From positions 153,097,113 to 153,161,112 of the forward strand of contig NC_081405.1 of the NCBI RefSeq assembly GCF_030272615.1: a stretch of DNA of 64,000 nucleotides, in the 5' to 3' direction. Of the stretch, positions 1-12,871 are shown piece by piece. The notes under the pieces were generated by a model. The model saw only the letters and a program-made list of their open reading frames with translations, did no database searches and was not told the origin of the DNA. The position numbers and the translations under genes are program-made. Every line of letters begins with the position of its first letter. Positions within the stretch are counted from its first letter, which is position 1. This stretch comes from Cryptomeria japonica (lineage: Eukaryota > Streptophyta > Pinopsida > Cupressales > Cupressaceae).

Positions 1-881
1 GATACATCGTTTATTCATGCTTTAGATCACATTGCATCTTGATTTAGAGCATTTACATTATCTTTTACAAGCAATTAGGGTTTACTTTCTAGGTTGCTCT
101 AGTTTGCTTTCTTGCATTTTGGACCTTGCACACACACACTAGGTCTGCACACACAATACATTTTACAAAACAAATTGGCTATTCGTGGAGGTGGAAATCA
201 CCGAAGTGGGGGTTTGACTAAGGCAAAACCCTATATAGCCACCCCTCCCCCTTTTCAGATATTATTGCAGGTTTCGGGATTCGGACGACGTCGCGGGATA
301 CAGATCCGGAGAGAGAAAGTTGAGACAGTACCCTATGTGAAGTTGCAGATCAGAAGATTGGGACAGGGGCGTTGGGCGCCCTGGTCCTGCCAGGATAGGG
401 GTGCTGGGTGCCCTGGTCCTTGGGACAGAGGCGCTGGGCGCCCTGGTCCTCCGGACAGACAACTTTCCGATAGTTTCCAGACAGTGTTTTAGGGTGCAGA
501 ACAGTGGTTTCCGGTGCAGTTTTCAGGACAGTGGCGCCCGTGCCCCCGTCCCGAACATTTTCAGTCCGATTTTGACTTCGGGTACATATCTATATTCTCA
601 TTTCATCCTTGTACTTACAGCTGTTCATTGTTTAATCTCAATTCTGCAATCTTATTATTAGTTCATACTTGCATTTTGAGGTTAGGGTTTGAATTTGTAT
701 CACTTGATCTTACAATTTCAACAAGGGAATAGGAATCCTAATAGATATCCCGTGGCTCTCTCTTTCACCAAAAGAAGTAGCCAATTGTGCGATATCTCTA
801 GGCTCTTTCATATTCCGCAATGTGTGTCAAAAGGTAGGATTAGGGCATGTTAACCTAGTCTCGCTTTTTTTCCCCTACACA
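1..881 (+). mobile_element. Right part of a Tat-type LTR (Tat-0), probably a 3' LTR
   Basis: The segment is closely similar to the last 881 bp of the three complete 1671-bp Tat LTRs at 44652, 52322 and 59140. It includes the CTATATAG stretch near 232, the GC-rich repeat near 361-459 and the terminal CTACACA. The LTR ends in CA at 881 and is followed directly by LINE sequence instead of the primer-binding site seen after the other 5' LTRs. I infer it is the 3' LTR of an element lying mostly left of the window and inserted into the LINE; bases 882-886 (CCATG) would then be one copy of its target duplication. Short reading frames inside it are not credible genes. Confidence 0.88.
361..459 (+). 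repeat. Three-copy GC-rich tandem repeat in the Tat LTR
   Basis: Three imperfect copies of a roughly 30-bp unit of the form GGACAGGGGCGCTGGGCGCC followed by CTGGTCCT. Each contains the palindrome GGCGCC or a decayed version. The same block occurs in the other Tat LTRs near 45795-45890, 53458-53565 and 60276-60383, so it is a fixed feature of the LTR family. Confidence 0.85.
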
Positions 882-3800
882 CCATGAGAAGGTAAAACTG
901 ACAGCATCTTCCAAACTCTAGTAACTCTACTATCCCAGTGCGAAAAAGAAGTAAGATTTTCCAAATTCTTATAAATAAACGACAAAGCAACCTCAAAGAT
1001 TGAAGACTCAATTTTTAATAGAACCTCAGACACATGAGACCTTATTTTTTTAAATATCCTATTGTTTCTCTCTAGCCAAACATTCCAAATCACAATAGAT
1101 GGAGATATGATCCAAAGGCATACATAAAAAGATGAGGTAAACATAAAGGGCCAAGATCTAAAATGGGAAATGAGATCCTTACCAATAACAAAGGATATAT
1201 TTAACTTCTCAAACAACCACTTCCAACATTCATAAGCATAATCACAATGTAGGAACACGTGTGAAGAAGATTCCAATTTTTTGTTACAAAGGACACAAGG
1301 GAAAACAACAGTAATACCAAGCTTGTCTAGTCTCATACCCGTAAGGACTCTATCCTAAATTGCCAACCAAGCAAAGGCTCTAGCTTTAGGAAGATAAGCC
1401 GAATGCCAAAACAACTTATAAGGCCAAGATTTTAAATCTTTAGCAACCATAAGAGAGTTGTAACCATTTTTAATAGTGTACTTACTAGAAATATTCTTTG
1501 TCCAAATAAGTTCATCCTCAGAATCAGAAAGAAATACAATTCTAACCCCCAAAATCTTCTCAAAATCTAATTTCATGCTTTAATCAACATCTAAGAAATC
1601 AATCGACTTCCATCTAGCTAGCTTAAGGGGTCCACTAGTCACAATTTCATAATAATCTGCTACAAAAACACCCCAAATGGAGGAAAGAATAGTGATCAGA
1701 GGAGACCAATCCCTAATATTCACCAAAGGTGTGTGTCCATTCCATACTTCATCCCAGAATCTGACCTTTCTACCATTATGAACAATCCATGAGAGATGAG
1801 GCAAAATAACTGATCTACATTTACAAAGGAAATTCCAAATAGTAGAACCCGAAGGCAAATTTGAGACTTTAAAAATGTACTCTCTCGGTCCATTATTTAA
1901 ATATTTGGCAAACATAATCTGTGCCCGTAAGGAGCTAGGCTTGTCATATAATTTCCAAACCAACTTAGCACCTAAGGCTAGATTTTGATTTTCCAGACTC
2001 TGAATTCCTGTTCCCCCAAGTTCCTTAGGCAAACATACCTTATCCCATGCAACTAAAGGGAGTTTCTTCTTGCCATCTTTATTATTATTCCAAAGAAAAT
2101 CTCTAAGAGTATCTTGTAAACTAACAATAGCTTATTTTGGAGACTTCAAAATAGACATGAGATATATGGGAACAACATTCAAAATAGACTTGATGAGAAC
2201 AATTTTACTCACAAAAGTTAACCATCTATGATTCCATGAGAGAATTCTTTTAAAAATGACCGAAATAATCTTATCCCAAAAACCAATCTTATCCTATTTA
2301 ACAAAGAAAGGAATCCCAAGGTAAGTACATGGAATATTTCCAATCTCAAATCCCCAAAAGGATTGCAACCTATGCTGAACCAGTTGTGATGTATTAAGGA
2401 AAAAAATGTTTGATTTATCACCATTCACTTTCTGACCAGAAAACAATGCATAATTTTGTATTATTCCTTTAATCACTTTTGCCTCTACTAACGAAGCATG
2501 TGCAAATAACAGTGTATCATCTACAAAGAGACAATGAGAAATACTTTGGGGAATATTCTGAATCCTTATACCTTTCCAAATCCCCCCCACTTTAGTAGCC
2601 CTAATAGCCCAACTAAAGGTTTCAGCTAGGAGAATAAACAAAAAGGGAGAAAGGGGATCTCCCTGTCTCAAACCCCTAGAGGAAGTGAAAAAACCACAAG
2701 GACAACCATTAATTAAAACTGAGAATCTTGCAGAAGAAATACATGCATGAATCCATTTGACCCAGGCCCTGGAAAAACCTAACTTCTCAAGAACATCACA
2801 TAAAGCCCTCCACTTTACTCTATCATAAGCCTTCATCATGTCTAGTTTAAGTATCATGGCTGAGGTTCTTTGGGTGGAAATAGAATGTAGCACCTCATGT
2901 GCTACAATTGCACTCTCCGTTGTCTCCCTTTCGGGAACAAAACCACCTTGCTCCAATGAAATGATCCTAGGTAGAATTTTTGCCAACCTAAGGGAAATTG
3001 CCTTTGTAAATATCTTATACAAAGTGTCACATAAAGCAATGGGGCGGAAGTCAGCAAAAGTCTTAGTATCCTCTTTTTTAGGAATAATTGCAATCATTGT
3101 AGTATTAAGTTCTTTTAAAATAGACCTATTTCTCCTAGCTTCCTCGAGAGCCAATAAAACATCATTTCCCACAAAATCCCAACATTTCTGAAAAATAAAG
3201 GAGTAAAACCATCTGGTCCTGGAGCTTTATGCGGATTCATGGCAAAGACAACACTCTTAACTTCTTCTAACGAAAAGGGAGACATCAACATCTTATTATC
3301 TTCCAAAGATACTAAAGGAGGAATATTAGATATAATATCATTACTGAGATTTCCATTTTCCAAAGATAATAATGACTTTAAAAACCTAACTGCCTCTGAA
3401 GCAATGTCCTCTGGCTCTGTCAATAAATTCCCATTCTGACATTGAATACAAGATATTCTATTCTTACATCTTTTAATCTTAGTTGAAAAATGAAAATTTT
3501 TTGTGTTCGTGTCACCATCTGAAAGCCATAACTCTCTAGATTTCTATCTCCAATAGATTTCCTCTCTAGCTAATACCTCCTCAAGTTGTAATTTTAGTGA
3601 CTTCAATTCATCAAAAACTTGTGGCACCATACCATGTTGAAGCACATGAGTATTAAGACACTCAATCATATCTTGAATCCTTTGTTTCTCCAGAAAAATG
3701 TTCTTAAAATGCGAGATATTCCATTTCCTAATATTCAATTTCAAATAACTTAACTTCTTAGCAATCTGAAACATACGAGACCCAAAACAAAAAGGAGCAG

Positions 3801-4602
3801 AATTCCACCATTTCATAAGCAGAGGCAAAAAGGAAGAATCCCTAAACCACATGGGCTCAAACTTAAATGGAGACTTAAAAGAAGTCTTATCCTTAATAAC
3901 TGAAAGGGAAATTGGAAAATGATCAGAACCCGAGACCGATAGAATAGAGGAAAAGAATTCAAAATCTGAATCAATCCAATTCTCAGATATCAGAAACCAA
4001 TCTAATCTCTCAGCATTATGAGAAAAATCCCTTCTCATGTTTGTCCATGTGAAAACTCCATTCTGAGACTTACAATAAAAAAGGCTCATATCAAAAATTA
4101 AATCCTCAAAGTTATCCATAATCCTTTTATTAGGGAAAACACCTCCTCTTTTCTCATCTAAATCAGTGATAGCATTAAAATCGCCCCCAAAGATAATAAA
4201 GGAACCATGTTTTAAGGGAGAAGAAATCCTCTTTAATTCACCCCATAACTTACTCTTCCCTTTAATTCTTGATGGAGCATAAATGTTAAAAAGCCAGAAG
4301 TTAACCTTCAAAATCTTGCTTATAACTAAAGCCAACATCCAATTTGTAGCAGATGCCACTAACTGTACCTCAATATTATAATTATTCCAAAGTAGTGCCA
4401 AACCTCCTGAAGCACCACAAGCTGGAGAAGAAAGAAAATTCCACCTTCTCCAAGATGAAAAAACCAAATCAGCAGACTCCTTTGACAACTTTGTTTCTTG
4501 CAACATAAAAATATCACACTTAATTAAGTCCATCTGGGACTTAATTAAGCGTCTCTTGTTAGGGGCATTTAAGCCCCTAACATTCCAAGAAATAATTCTC
4601 AT
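882..4602 (-). pseudogene. LINE ORF2: endonuclease-reverse transcriptase, broken
   Basis: The frame starts MRIISWNVRGLN at 4602, the usual start of an AP-endonuclease-like domain, with QETKL, GGDFNAI and SGSDHFP motifs down to about 3900. Reverse transcriptase follows: KAPGPDGF near 3220, FRPIALCDTLYKI near 3050, LDMMKAYDRVKW near 2830, RGLRQGDPLSPFLF near 2660 and the active-site FVDD near 2520. The C-terminal part (about 1576-875) has the Cys/His-rich CVLCNKK...HVFLHC region of plant LINE zf-RVT domains. Breaks: TAG at 3544-3546 within W-R-stop-K-S-R, where plant LINEs usually have Q; one frameshift between about 3115 and 3172; TAG at 2294-2296; TAA near 2132; TAA at 1580-1582; TAG at 1355-1357. 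The final stop at 875 is made by the abutting Tat LTR. Confidence 0.9.
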
Positions 4603-4607
4603 TGTCC

Positions 4608-6858
4608 TCAAGGGGAGGCTGAAGCTCCCCTCTTCCCATAAATTGGAGAATTTTTGCTTTCCCCAAAGCAACCTTGCAAATTACGTTTCACAGTCCCTGA
4701 TCTTGTCACAGGAGGACTAGTCACAAATCTTTTACTCTTTCTTTTTACACTTATTGGAGTTAGGCATGTTTTCTTAGGCCTACCAAGAGAGACCGAATGC
4801 CTCCCTTGCCTACCAGTAGGAGAAAGGGACAAAGTCTTTTGAATTCCAGTATCAATTTCCATTTAAGTCTTAAGATTATTTGGAGGCCTACCTCTCCTAG
4901 GAGAAACCACCGATGGTGAAAAAATTGGAGTTGTTTTGACAATTGGTAAACTCTTGCATGACTTTGGAGAAGCCAGGATAAATGGATTATCTTAAAAAAC
5001 CAACTCTGTTGTAGCCAAAACCGCAAAAGGATTAGCAGATGCAGAAATTGGAGGGGTCGAGTTTATATCCCCCAAATCATTCTCAATCGAACAAACAACT
5101 CTATCAGTAATACCCTCATCCATTTGATGTGCATGATTGTTAAAAATATCATTTACTTGCTGAACTAGATTCTCATCTGGCATAATAACAGGGACAACCT
5201 CTGATGGATTACTTTTCCCTAAGGAAGATTCATTGGCCATATTAATTTCAACATTCAGAGGGGAATTATTAGACACCAAATTCTTAATTTCCTAAACTAA
5301 AGAAGCATCATTAGGAAAACCTATGGCAGGTACATATTTAATAGTTTCCCTATCAACCACTGCATTTTTATCTAAATTCACATTCTTTGAAGAATCCAAA
5401 ACCTCCTTTTGAGTGCATGAAGACAAATTGTCATCCTTACCCTTTGTGTGATTATTTGGCATCTTAGGGCAATCTATCATCAATGAATGATCTACTCCAT
5501 TCATCAGGGGATTACCATCCACTATACTCCCGTTATTAGAAAATGTCTTCAGTAAAGACGAAAGTGAGACCGAACTTGAAGTGTGAACATTAGGTTTCCC
5601 GGAACTATGACACAATGAATTATTTTCAAGATTAATGTGACCTGTTTCTACCAATTTATGTGAAGAGACATTTCCACATCCTTCAATTGAAGTTCCCACT
5701 AACAAACTATCTTTATTAAGGGATTTAGGGATAGAGCCAACAACCTGCTAGTTTTTCTTAAAATCCATAAGTAACAGAGCATCCAAAAGTAAAGGAGACT
5801 TAAGAAGCTCTGTATCTAATTTCTCAATTTACTAGTGCCAAATACCATCATGAGACTTGATATTACAAGTATGGGGGCAAACATTGTTAGGGTTAATAAG
5901 AACAAAATTTTTTACTAGAACCTCCCCATCCACAAAGTCTATTTTAGATGTTAAAAAAGTTCCAATAGTATTTCCAATTTTCTCAAGAACATCTGGATCC
6001 ATAAATTCAAAAGGAATTTTAGGTAAACCAAACCAAAAAGGAATAAGTTTTGAACTAGACCAAGAATGAACAAAAAAAGGTTTCCAAGCTGCAATTGAAA
6101 TTAAATGTTTTCCAAACCAATGATGCGAAGTTCTTAATACCTCATCTCTGAAAGAAGGAGAACCAAAGACAATAATAAAAGCATTCGCAGACAATAATTG
6201 AAAATAATGCATATCCCCCCCATCTTTTCTACAATTTATGATAAAGCTTTAACAAACTAATTTGATCACCCCAAATTTCCCCAGAAATAGCATTCGTATG
6301 CAAACAATTCGCTTTCTTATCGACATAGGAACCCAAAAGATCAATACAACGGATAGGAGCCCAAACTTGTGATGAAGAAACCCCTAATAGAATAGGATCA
6401 GAAGGTATCTTACTTACCTTTTCTGGACTAGCTTCCTTGAGGTTCACATTTACCTTATTTCCCACCTGCCGTGAAGAAACAGAAACCCTAGCCATTGTCT
6501 CCTTATTTGCCAAGCCAATAACCCTAGCAAAAGTTCGCTGATTGCCCAGATCCAAAGACCATTTCCTCAAAAAGCCCTTGAATTGCTTCTCAGAATTCCC
6601 TTGATTTGCACCATTATTAAAACACCCTTGAGTGAATCTCCTTCCATTGTTATTCTGCCTCCATGCCACACTTCGTTTGTTCCCAAAGAAGCCTTGAAAG
6701 TATTTTGAAGCTAGCTGAAAAACCTTGTTATTTTCGCTCTGGTTTACCTGTATCACCATGTCCTTCCATCTACCATTCATGTAGACCCACTGTGGAACAT
6801 GAGGTAGGTCTTCCCAACCCACATTCGCCCATGAACCCAAATGTCCTCTATCAGCCAT
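4608..6858 (-). pseudogene. LINE ORF1 protein (DUF4283-like, AT-hook-like tail), broken
   Basis: A start at 6858 (MADRGHLGSW) opens a 209-codon block ending at 6229. The same protein then continues after a frameshift in the frame running from 6212. The 6212-5832 block resembles DUF4283 in plant LINE ORF1 proteins (SIAAWKPFF, then PFWFGLPKIPFEF). In-frame stops occur at 5832, 5292 (TAG), 4992 (TAA) and just before 4862. The last segment, about 4905-4740, has basic Gly-Arg-Pro stretches (RRGRPPN, GRQGR, LGRPKKT) that resemble AT-hooks. It ends with TGA at 4608-4610, five bases before the ORF2 start. By family it should bind the element RNA; the nucleic-acid-binding role of the tail is inference. 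Confidence 0.75.
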
Positions 6859-7930
6859 ATCTGATCATTATATTAACAACAATAAACTCTTGATCTTATA
6901 GATCGCGACCTCTATTTTCAATGACTGAAACTGTGGTCTTTAAACCCTCTGGACTGCTATGAGCAAATAGTGAACTACGATCCTCCTGATGCCATTATTT
7001 GTTTATAGCTTCAACTTCAATTACCTTCACAATCTGCAAACCTATATTTCCATGATTTTCTTTTACTAATCAACGATCTTCTTCCTCTAATGACGGTCTT
7101 CAACAATAGGTGATTCCACACTTCTTTGTTTACTTTGGTCAGCGACTACACAAACTAGGTTCCAGCGGCTCTCTTCTTGACACTGACTTCATGTAAGCTT
7201 CAAAATTGATCTTTAGTTGTTATGCACAGTCCACAATCTCCTTTGGTTAGAATTGTTACTTTGGGCGATCTTCCTTAATTGGTAGTTGCTGCTTCTTCTC
7301 AAACCATCGAGCTAATTTATTTGGGTGACCTTAGACTCTTACAACTGTGACCAATTTATTACTTTATACTTATTTTCAAGCAACGATCAATATTTAGCAG
7401 ATCTACGACATGATCTATTCTTAATAGCGAATTCAACATTAGATGCCTTCGTTCTGTGAGAATCAGTGATGACATTTGTTGCCACAAACAACAGACACTA
7501 CAATTGGATCTCTGACAATAAACAACTTCAATTTCCTTCGAGTCTAGAGTCTAGGACCTACAGGCACCATTGATCTCCAAATTGACAATGATCCTCTCCA
7601 GATCCAGTGGCTAACAATGATAATCTCCTTCTACCATGATCTAATCTCCTGGAAATAGTGATCAATCTTCATGGATCTGTGATTTTTTACAATCTTGGAA
7701 TAGCCTTGCCCTTGAAACAGAGAATGATGATATCCTCAATAATGAAACCTGGTGAATGGACACTGCATGTCTATAGAATAAAAAGGCCAATTTTAATCCA
7801 CTCGCGTTCAACTTATTTGATTCCCCTATCTAAGTTTGACTATGCAATCTTCCCGAAGAATATTGTTCGAAAAACTATTTGTCAAACCTTCGTAATGGTC
7901 TGGCCAATTTCATCGAATGCCAGACAAACT
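6859..7930 (-). other. Probable LINE 5' leader; no gene seen
   Basis: This 1.07-kb stretch lies between the ORF1 start and the first base that matches the large LTR element (7931). No long frame with a recognisable protein occurs on either strand. Position and size fit a LINE 5' untranslated region with an internal promoter, but nothing in the sequence proves it. Confidence 0.5.
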
Positions 7931-8509
7931 AATTCTAAATAATGATTAACCGCATAAAGGGAACCTATTTAATTTAGTCCCTTAATTTTTAATGGATAAA
8001 AACAACTTAATCAAATAAAATAAAAAGGATTAATTACTCAATTTAACCACACACACAAAACACGCAATCGAAGAAAACCAACCAAACAGATGACTTGCAT
8101 ACCCAACCAAAGGAATACTGACAGATAACTCATGACGCTCTCTTGAGCACGACTAGGGTCAAATGAGGGTCTCCTGACCACCTAATCCAATTTCTAAGGG
8201 TTAATGAGGAGCACTGAAACCTGTGAACACAGATGGAGTCGAACCTCGCACCCATGTGGTATTCTACTTGCAGTCTCCTGCAACCATGAATCACACATGC
8301 ATATATGTATATATATATATATTTAATAAGAGTGTTAGCTCGAGATTAATAGCACAATTCAGGAGAATAATAAACTTACATACGAATTGATGTGACAACC
8401 ACATTAACAGGTACACACATTAATTAAAACATCTGACTATAATATGATTACATGATAACTAACCAAGGTCAAACCGACATTAGAATTTGATTAGGGCAGG
8501 GGTACTACA
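7931..8509 (-). repeat. Truncated 3' LTR of the LARD-like element (first 579 bp)
   Basis: It aligns almost base for base with 16755-17332, sharing the AATTCTAAATAA start, the long block ending in a TATATATATA microsatellite and the terminal GGTACTACA. Differences are scattered substitutions and short microsatellite length changes. Left of 7931 the similarity stops abruptly. Confidence 0.88.
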
Positions 8510-8520
8510 TTCTCCCTCCT
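8510..8520 (-). other. Polypurine tract of the LARD-like element
   Basis: On the minus strand AGGAGGGAGAA directly precedes the 3' LTR start TGTAGTACCCC. This is the expected priming site for plus-strand DNA synthesis and fixes the orientation of the element. Confidence 0.8.
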
Positions 8521-9244
8521 AGAAGTTGTAAGGCTAGCTGGAGAACATGTCGCACACATTAGCCTTGAAACTCATTCAACAAATATCAAATTGCACATAG
8601 GAATCTTTCCACAAATAATGAAACATAATTGCTAAATCCTCTACAAATGACATAATCCATTGGCAAGATACATCTGGATCCATACATTTCTTAAAATATT
8701 CTAGGAGCTATCTATAATCATAGCAATGAAACAAGAATTTTCTCCCTTTCATCATACCAAATTAAAGCATAAAAAGAGGTAAGCAACAATTACCATACTC
8801 ATCTAACAAATATGACAAGAAAACATGTCATCAGATAATTTTTTTTTTTTCAATCCATCCTCATCATAAAATTTTATCGCATAGAACTAGCTTCAAAATT
8901 CAACTTTTTTTTTTTGATCAATAATAATAGTTTTTATTTCATTATAATATATAGATATTACATCAACAAAATCAGGCTTTCAAGAATTTCTCTAGCCCGC
9001 TTCTAAAATAGATAAACCTACAATTGCCTAATTCTGCAGGCATTGGTGCTCAAACCACCATCACAAAAACACAAAAAAACCTCCAGACAAGATAATATAT
9101 AGACTTATTTTGTTTAACCTTATCTAATATCTTTAGGCCTGTATTGGGCTTACAAACCAAAAAAGGACCGGGCACTAATATTCGAACATTTCCCCAAGTC
9201 GCAGCTGCTTCCTTTTTGCCCTCACACGGGAGCTTGACAGTTTT

Positions 9245-9727
9245 TTATTGCTGTTGTCGATTGCCTTGAAACACCCGACACTTCCTCAATCCACTGCGTC
9301 TTCCTTTGGGTTGTTCCTTTGGCCACACTTTCACCAGTTCATTTTCTTCGTTCTCATGTTGCCCGATCAGCCTCTTTAACTTCTCCCATGCTCCCGCCCT
9401 TTCCAAAACATAAGCTTCTTTCTCGACTTTCCCAATCCATAGAACAAAGGAGACCAGACCGAACTCATCTACATCCTTTGCATCTTCAAAGCCTTCTGAA
9501 TAATCAAACCTGACACCTGACACAACCCATTCTAGAATAGAATCTAGTCCTTCCAGCATTGCATCCTCAAAAATTGATGTAACCACCCACTTCACTGTGT
9601 CATTATCATCTCCAACTTCAAGACCCCATGCTATCACCATTGAGATGATGTCTAAATTTACTTTCCAATGGGACACATTCTCCATAAAATATGGTTGATA
9701 TCCCATAACAAAGTGACAAGTTAACAC
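9245..9727 (-). CDS. Hypothetical 160-residue protein, possibly a retrocopied fragment
   Basis: This open frame on the minus strand begins MLTCHFVMGYQPYF and has an acidic middle (EVGDDNDTVKW, FEDAKDVDEFG) and a basic tail (RRSGLRKCRVFQGNRQQQ). I do not recognise the family. Downstream on the same strand, the segment ends at 8906 in an oligo-T run on the plus strand that follows short AT-rich repeats, which looks like the poly(A) tail of a retrotransposed RNA. The fragment could therefore be a LINE or processed-transcript insertion inside the LARD-like interior. I could not find matching target duplications. It could also be a chance open frame. Confidence 0.3.
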   Translation of the reverse strand: MLTCHFVMGYQPYFMENVSHWKVNLDIISMVIAWGLEVGDDNDTVKWVVTSIFEDAMLEGLDSILEWVVSGVRFDYSEGFEDAKDVDEFGLVSFVLWIGKVEKEAYVLERAGAWEKLKRLIGQHENEENELVKVWPKEQPKGRRSGLRKCRVFQGNRQQQ

Positions 9728-12700
9728 AATTTACTCCATGATTACACATAATAACCATCCACATAACTAGAATGTACAACTCAAAAGGCCACATGTGAGC
9801 ATGTCTAATGCTCGATCAAAGATAACATGCACGATCAACATCTCTATGCCCGATCTCAGAACAATAACATGATCATAAATATCCAACATCTCACTCAAGG
9901 CTCGATGGTGCTAGGGCACACCATAGCGGTGATACCTTCCATACAAGACCTTCATGAACATCCCTTGTTGAGTAAGGTGGTTAGCCTCCAAGAGATAGTC
10001 ACCACACATAGGTAGGTAGTGGATCCTAGCTGCATCATAGTCTCACATACCCCCATCCTCAAGGTTCCCTACATCTACTTCCTCGTACACACTCAACCAA
10101 GACCGTCCCATATGTCCTTGGAGAGGAATTTCACATTTCAATAAAAGATCAGCATATGAAAACAATAAGGATAAACTAGTTTACCCACCAAAGTATAGAT
10201 GAATAAAGATAATAAATCATCAATTCCAATAGTAAGGAAAGAAAATAATCTGGAATTTGCAACACCAAATCAAGTAACCAAAAGATCACAATATCGTGGC
10301 TAAACCTTCAAAGTCAAAGTAGAATAAATTGCTGGTCCACAAAGAAATAAATAAGAATATCACAACTACACATAGCATCACTATGTGACTAGCATCTAGC
10401 CACCAACAAGGAAGGAAGAATAACCATCTAGCTATTGCAGTAGCTCATCATGTGGTGCGGCCTAGTCACACATCCACATGGCATGGCAGTGTGCACCTCG
10501 GCATCACCCCGCATCACGTCATCATGCGACATGACAATATTCCAAGTGGAGAAGACACACAATGGACGTATCCCACATGTGGAAAAAGGCATGTGCAGGT
10601 CACGTCCTGCATAGCGACGTATCTCTCAGGATACTCATCGTAAGCCAGAGGTAAACATGGCTAAGGTCCACCCACATGTCTACTAACACCTACTAACTGG
10701 CAGCTCATGTGGACAAAACCTACCTTTCATGAAGACAAGGCAAAAGATCCTCCAAAATACACCATCACAATGCTCAAGAATTGCCTTCAATATGCTCAAA
10801 TAAAGGAGAGGAATAGGTTGGCACACATAAACCTTATAAATTGGTTCATTAAAAAGGGAAAGTATTGAGTACACCTATAATACAGTTTCATTATTTACCC
10901 ATATTTTTCCTCAAAATAAAGAAGCTAAAGTCGCTTCATGCCGACATTACTCGTACACCAATCCATACTATTCAAGGAATGGTGACTTCTAATACTACCC
11001 CTTAACATACTGAATTACCAACAACCTGAGGTTTGGTACTCAGTAGGGTAACAATTAAGAAACATCACATAAACAATATGGTTTCCCATACTCATAAGCA
11101 AACATATCCTCCATGGTTGATTACTTCACCATCCGATGGGCACATATAGCAAGCACATGTTTCTTACAATACACAAAGAAAGCCCTAGTACTGGTTTAGT
11201 CACATTTATGGGGAGTACTTTTCAATACGCTATTATCTACTCGAGGAAGGTTTTAATTATTCTATTCACATGAATAACTGAATAATGTTTATTATAGATA
11301 CAAGTACTAAAATTCTTCTTAACCATTCAAAATTACATAAGGAAATAACATCATTTTGATATCTTTTCTAAATCCATTAAGCATTCACAACCACATTACT
11401 AACTATTCAAATTTTGTTATGAAGCTCAAGACTTTCATCTTTCCATAAAAAGCCAAAAATACAAAAAGTATAATTTCACATGTTTTATAAACACTCTATT
11501 TAAATCAATGCACTCTTTAGTAGCATTATTAAAATCTAATAATCTAGGCAACGAGGAGGAAAAATAGAGTTTCATAACCAATCTATTTCATACATGGACA
11601 CAAGATCACACGACATTATAAATTTCTCACTATAAGCCTATCATCTTAATGATATGGTTTTCATTTCGCAACCATTTTAGAAGAATGCCAATCAGCTTAA
11701 CATGACATCTCCAATTACTATGGTTACAACAAAATGTTCTAGTTTTCCAAACAACAAAGGTCAAGACAGGCAATCTTTTCGATAATACAAGATCTCTTGT
11801 GAACACTCACTATTTTTAATTCTCTACAAAGCCTATCATAATCTGCAACCTTTCTTTGAAAATATAGGGTACGACAAGAAGGTAAACGAGGAACTTATCA
11901 ACTAAATAATACATATTACTATATGCACATCAAACAAGCTTCTCATTTGCACTTTCTAATCATAATAAGGCAATCATATATATCGAAAAGCAAGTTCAAT
12001 GTAGCATTGTTAAAATAGGTCCTCAATTGAATCGGTATTATGAACACATAAAATAATCTTTCAAGGAACACATTAATACACTCTTAGCCACTATAACATG
12101 TTCCCTTTTATACATCTTATTACAAACAAGGCAGTTTTCACATAACAACTATTCACACATTAATGCACATTACTTAAGATAGAATTTAATTATGTTAATC
12201 CTACATTACACATGGATAATTCCTTAATGAAAACATACAATTTCCTCTGAATAACCAATATGATCTTTTAAATACATAGCCCTCTTCCTATCTAGAAGTA
12301 CAAAAGCATCATAAGGCTCACACAAGGGTTCAAGAAGTCACTACCTTTCTCTTGAAATAAGGAAATACACATAAGAGATAATTATACAAATCGCAACCAT
12401 TTTAAATTCTAGAGAGAAAGAGGAGGAAGGGTGATAATAATTTAATTTGCTACACCATAAGCATTAACATCTACCATACAAGTCCTTCAAGTGGACAACA
12501 CTAAGCTAGATCATAATTTTAAAACAAGCACATTTCGTACTTTCAAATTCAAGACAGGCACTGACCAACCCAAATGGATTAGTCTAAAGAGTACAATAAT
12601 CAATAAGGAAGGTACATATGACTTTCTTTTCAAATAAGAGTAATTTTAGACCAAGACATCAATAAGCAAAAAAAACACATATAATCACTCCAAAGCACCA

Positions 12701-12857
12701 ACATCAAGAAGGTGAAAACAAGGTGTGCATTACACACAAGTTAAGGTATTCTCAATCACACACATACAAAGGAGGACAAGCATACTACATAAGGTCTATA
12801 CACCTCACACCAACTAAGGGCACAAGCGACACTAGAGATTCCAGTGTTTGCAACCTG

Positions 12858-12869
12858 GCTTTGATACCA
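12858..12869 (-). other. Primer-binding site (initiator-Met tRNA type)
   Basis: On the minus strand the sequence after the 5' LTR end CATTACA is a two-base spacer and TGGTATCAAAGC. It matches the common plant Met-tRNA primer site TGGTATCAGAGC except for one base. Confidence 0.75.
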
Positions 12870-12871
12870 AA

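Larger units (their letters stand above)
882..7930 (-). mobile_element. L1-type LINE, nearly full length, 3' end cut off
   Basis: A non-LTR retrotransposon reading right to left: a leader of about 1.07 kb (7930-6859), ORF1 with a DUF4283-like region, then ORF2 with endonuclease, reverse transcriptase and a C-terminal zinc-binding region. ORF1 stops and ORF2 starts five bases apart, a normal two-gene LINE layout. The 3' end, including any poly(A), is missing because the Tat LTR abuts it at 881/882. The 5' limit is set at 7930, where the LTR fragment of the large element begins. I did not find a target-site duplication. All frames are broken, so it is dead. Confidence 0.85.
8510..12871 (-). other. 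Interior of the LARD-like element; largely non-coding
   Basis: I see no gag, protease, RT, RNase H or integrase motif on either strand across this 4.36 kb. It is AT-rich, with only short frames. A small reading frame at 9245-9727 next to an oligo-T run at 8906 may be a secondary insertion. An element of this kind would need proteins supplied by another LTR element. Confidence 0.65.

Noticed and set aside
8300-8330. TATATATA microsatellite as a promoter TATA
   Set aside because: It is a length-variable dinucleotide run, present at different length in the two LTR copies.
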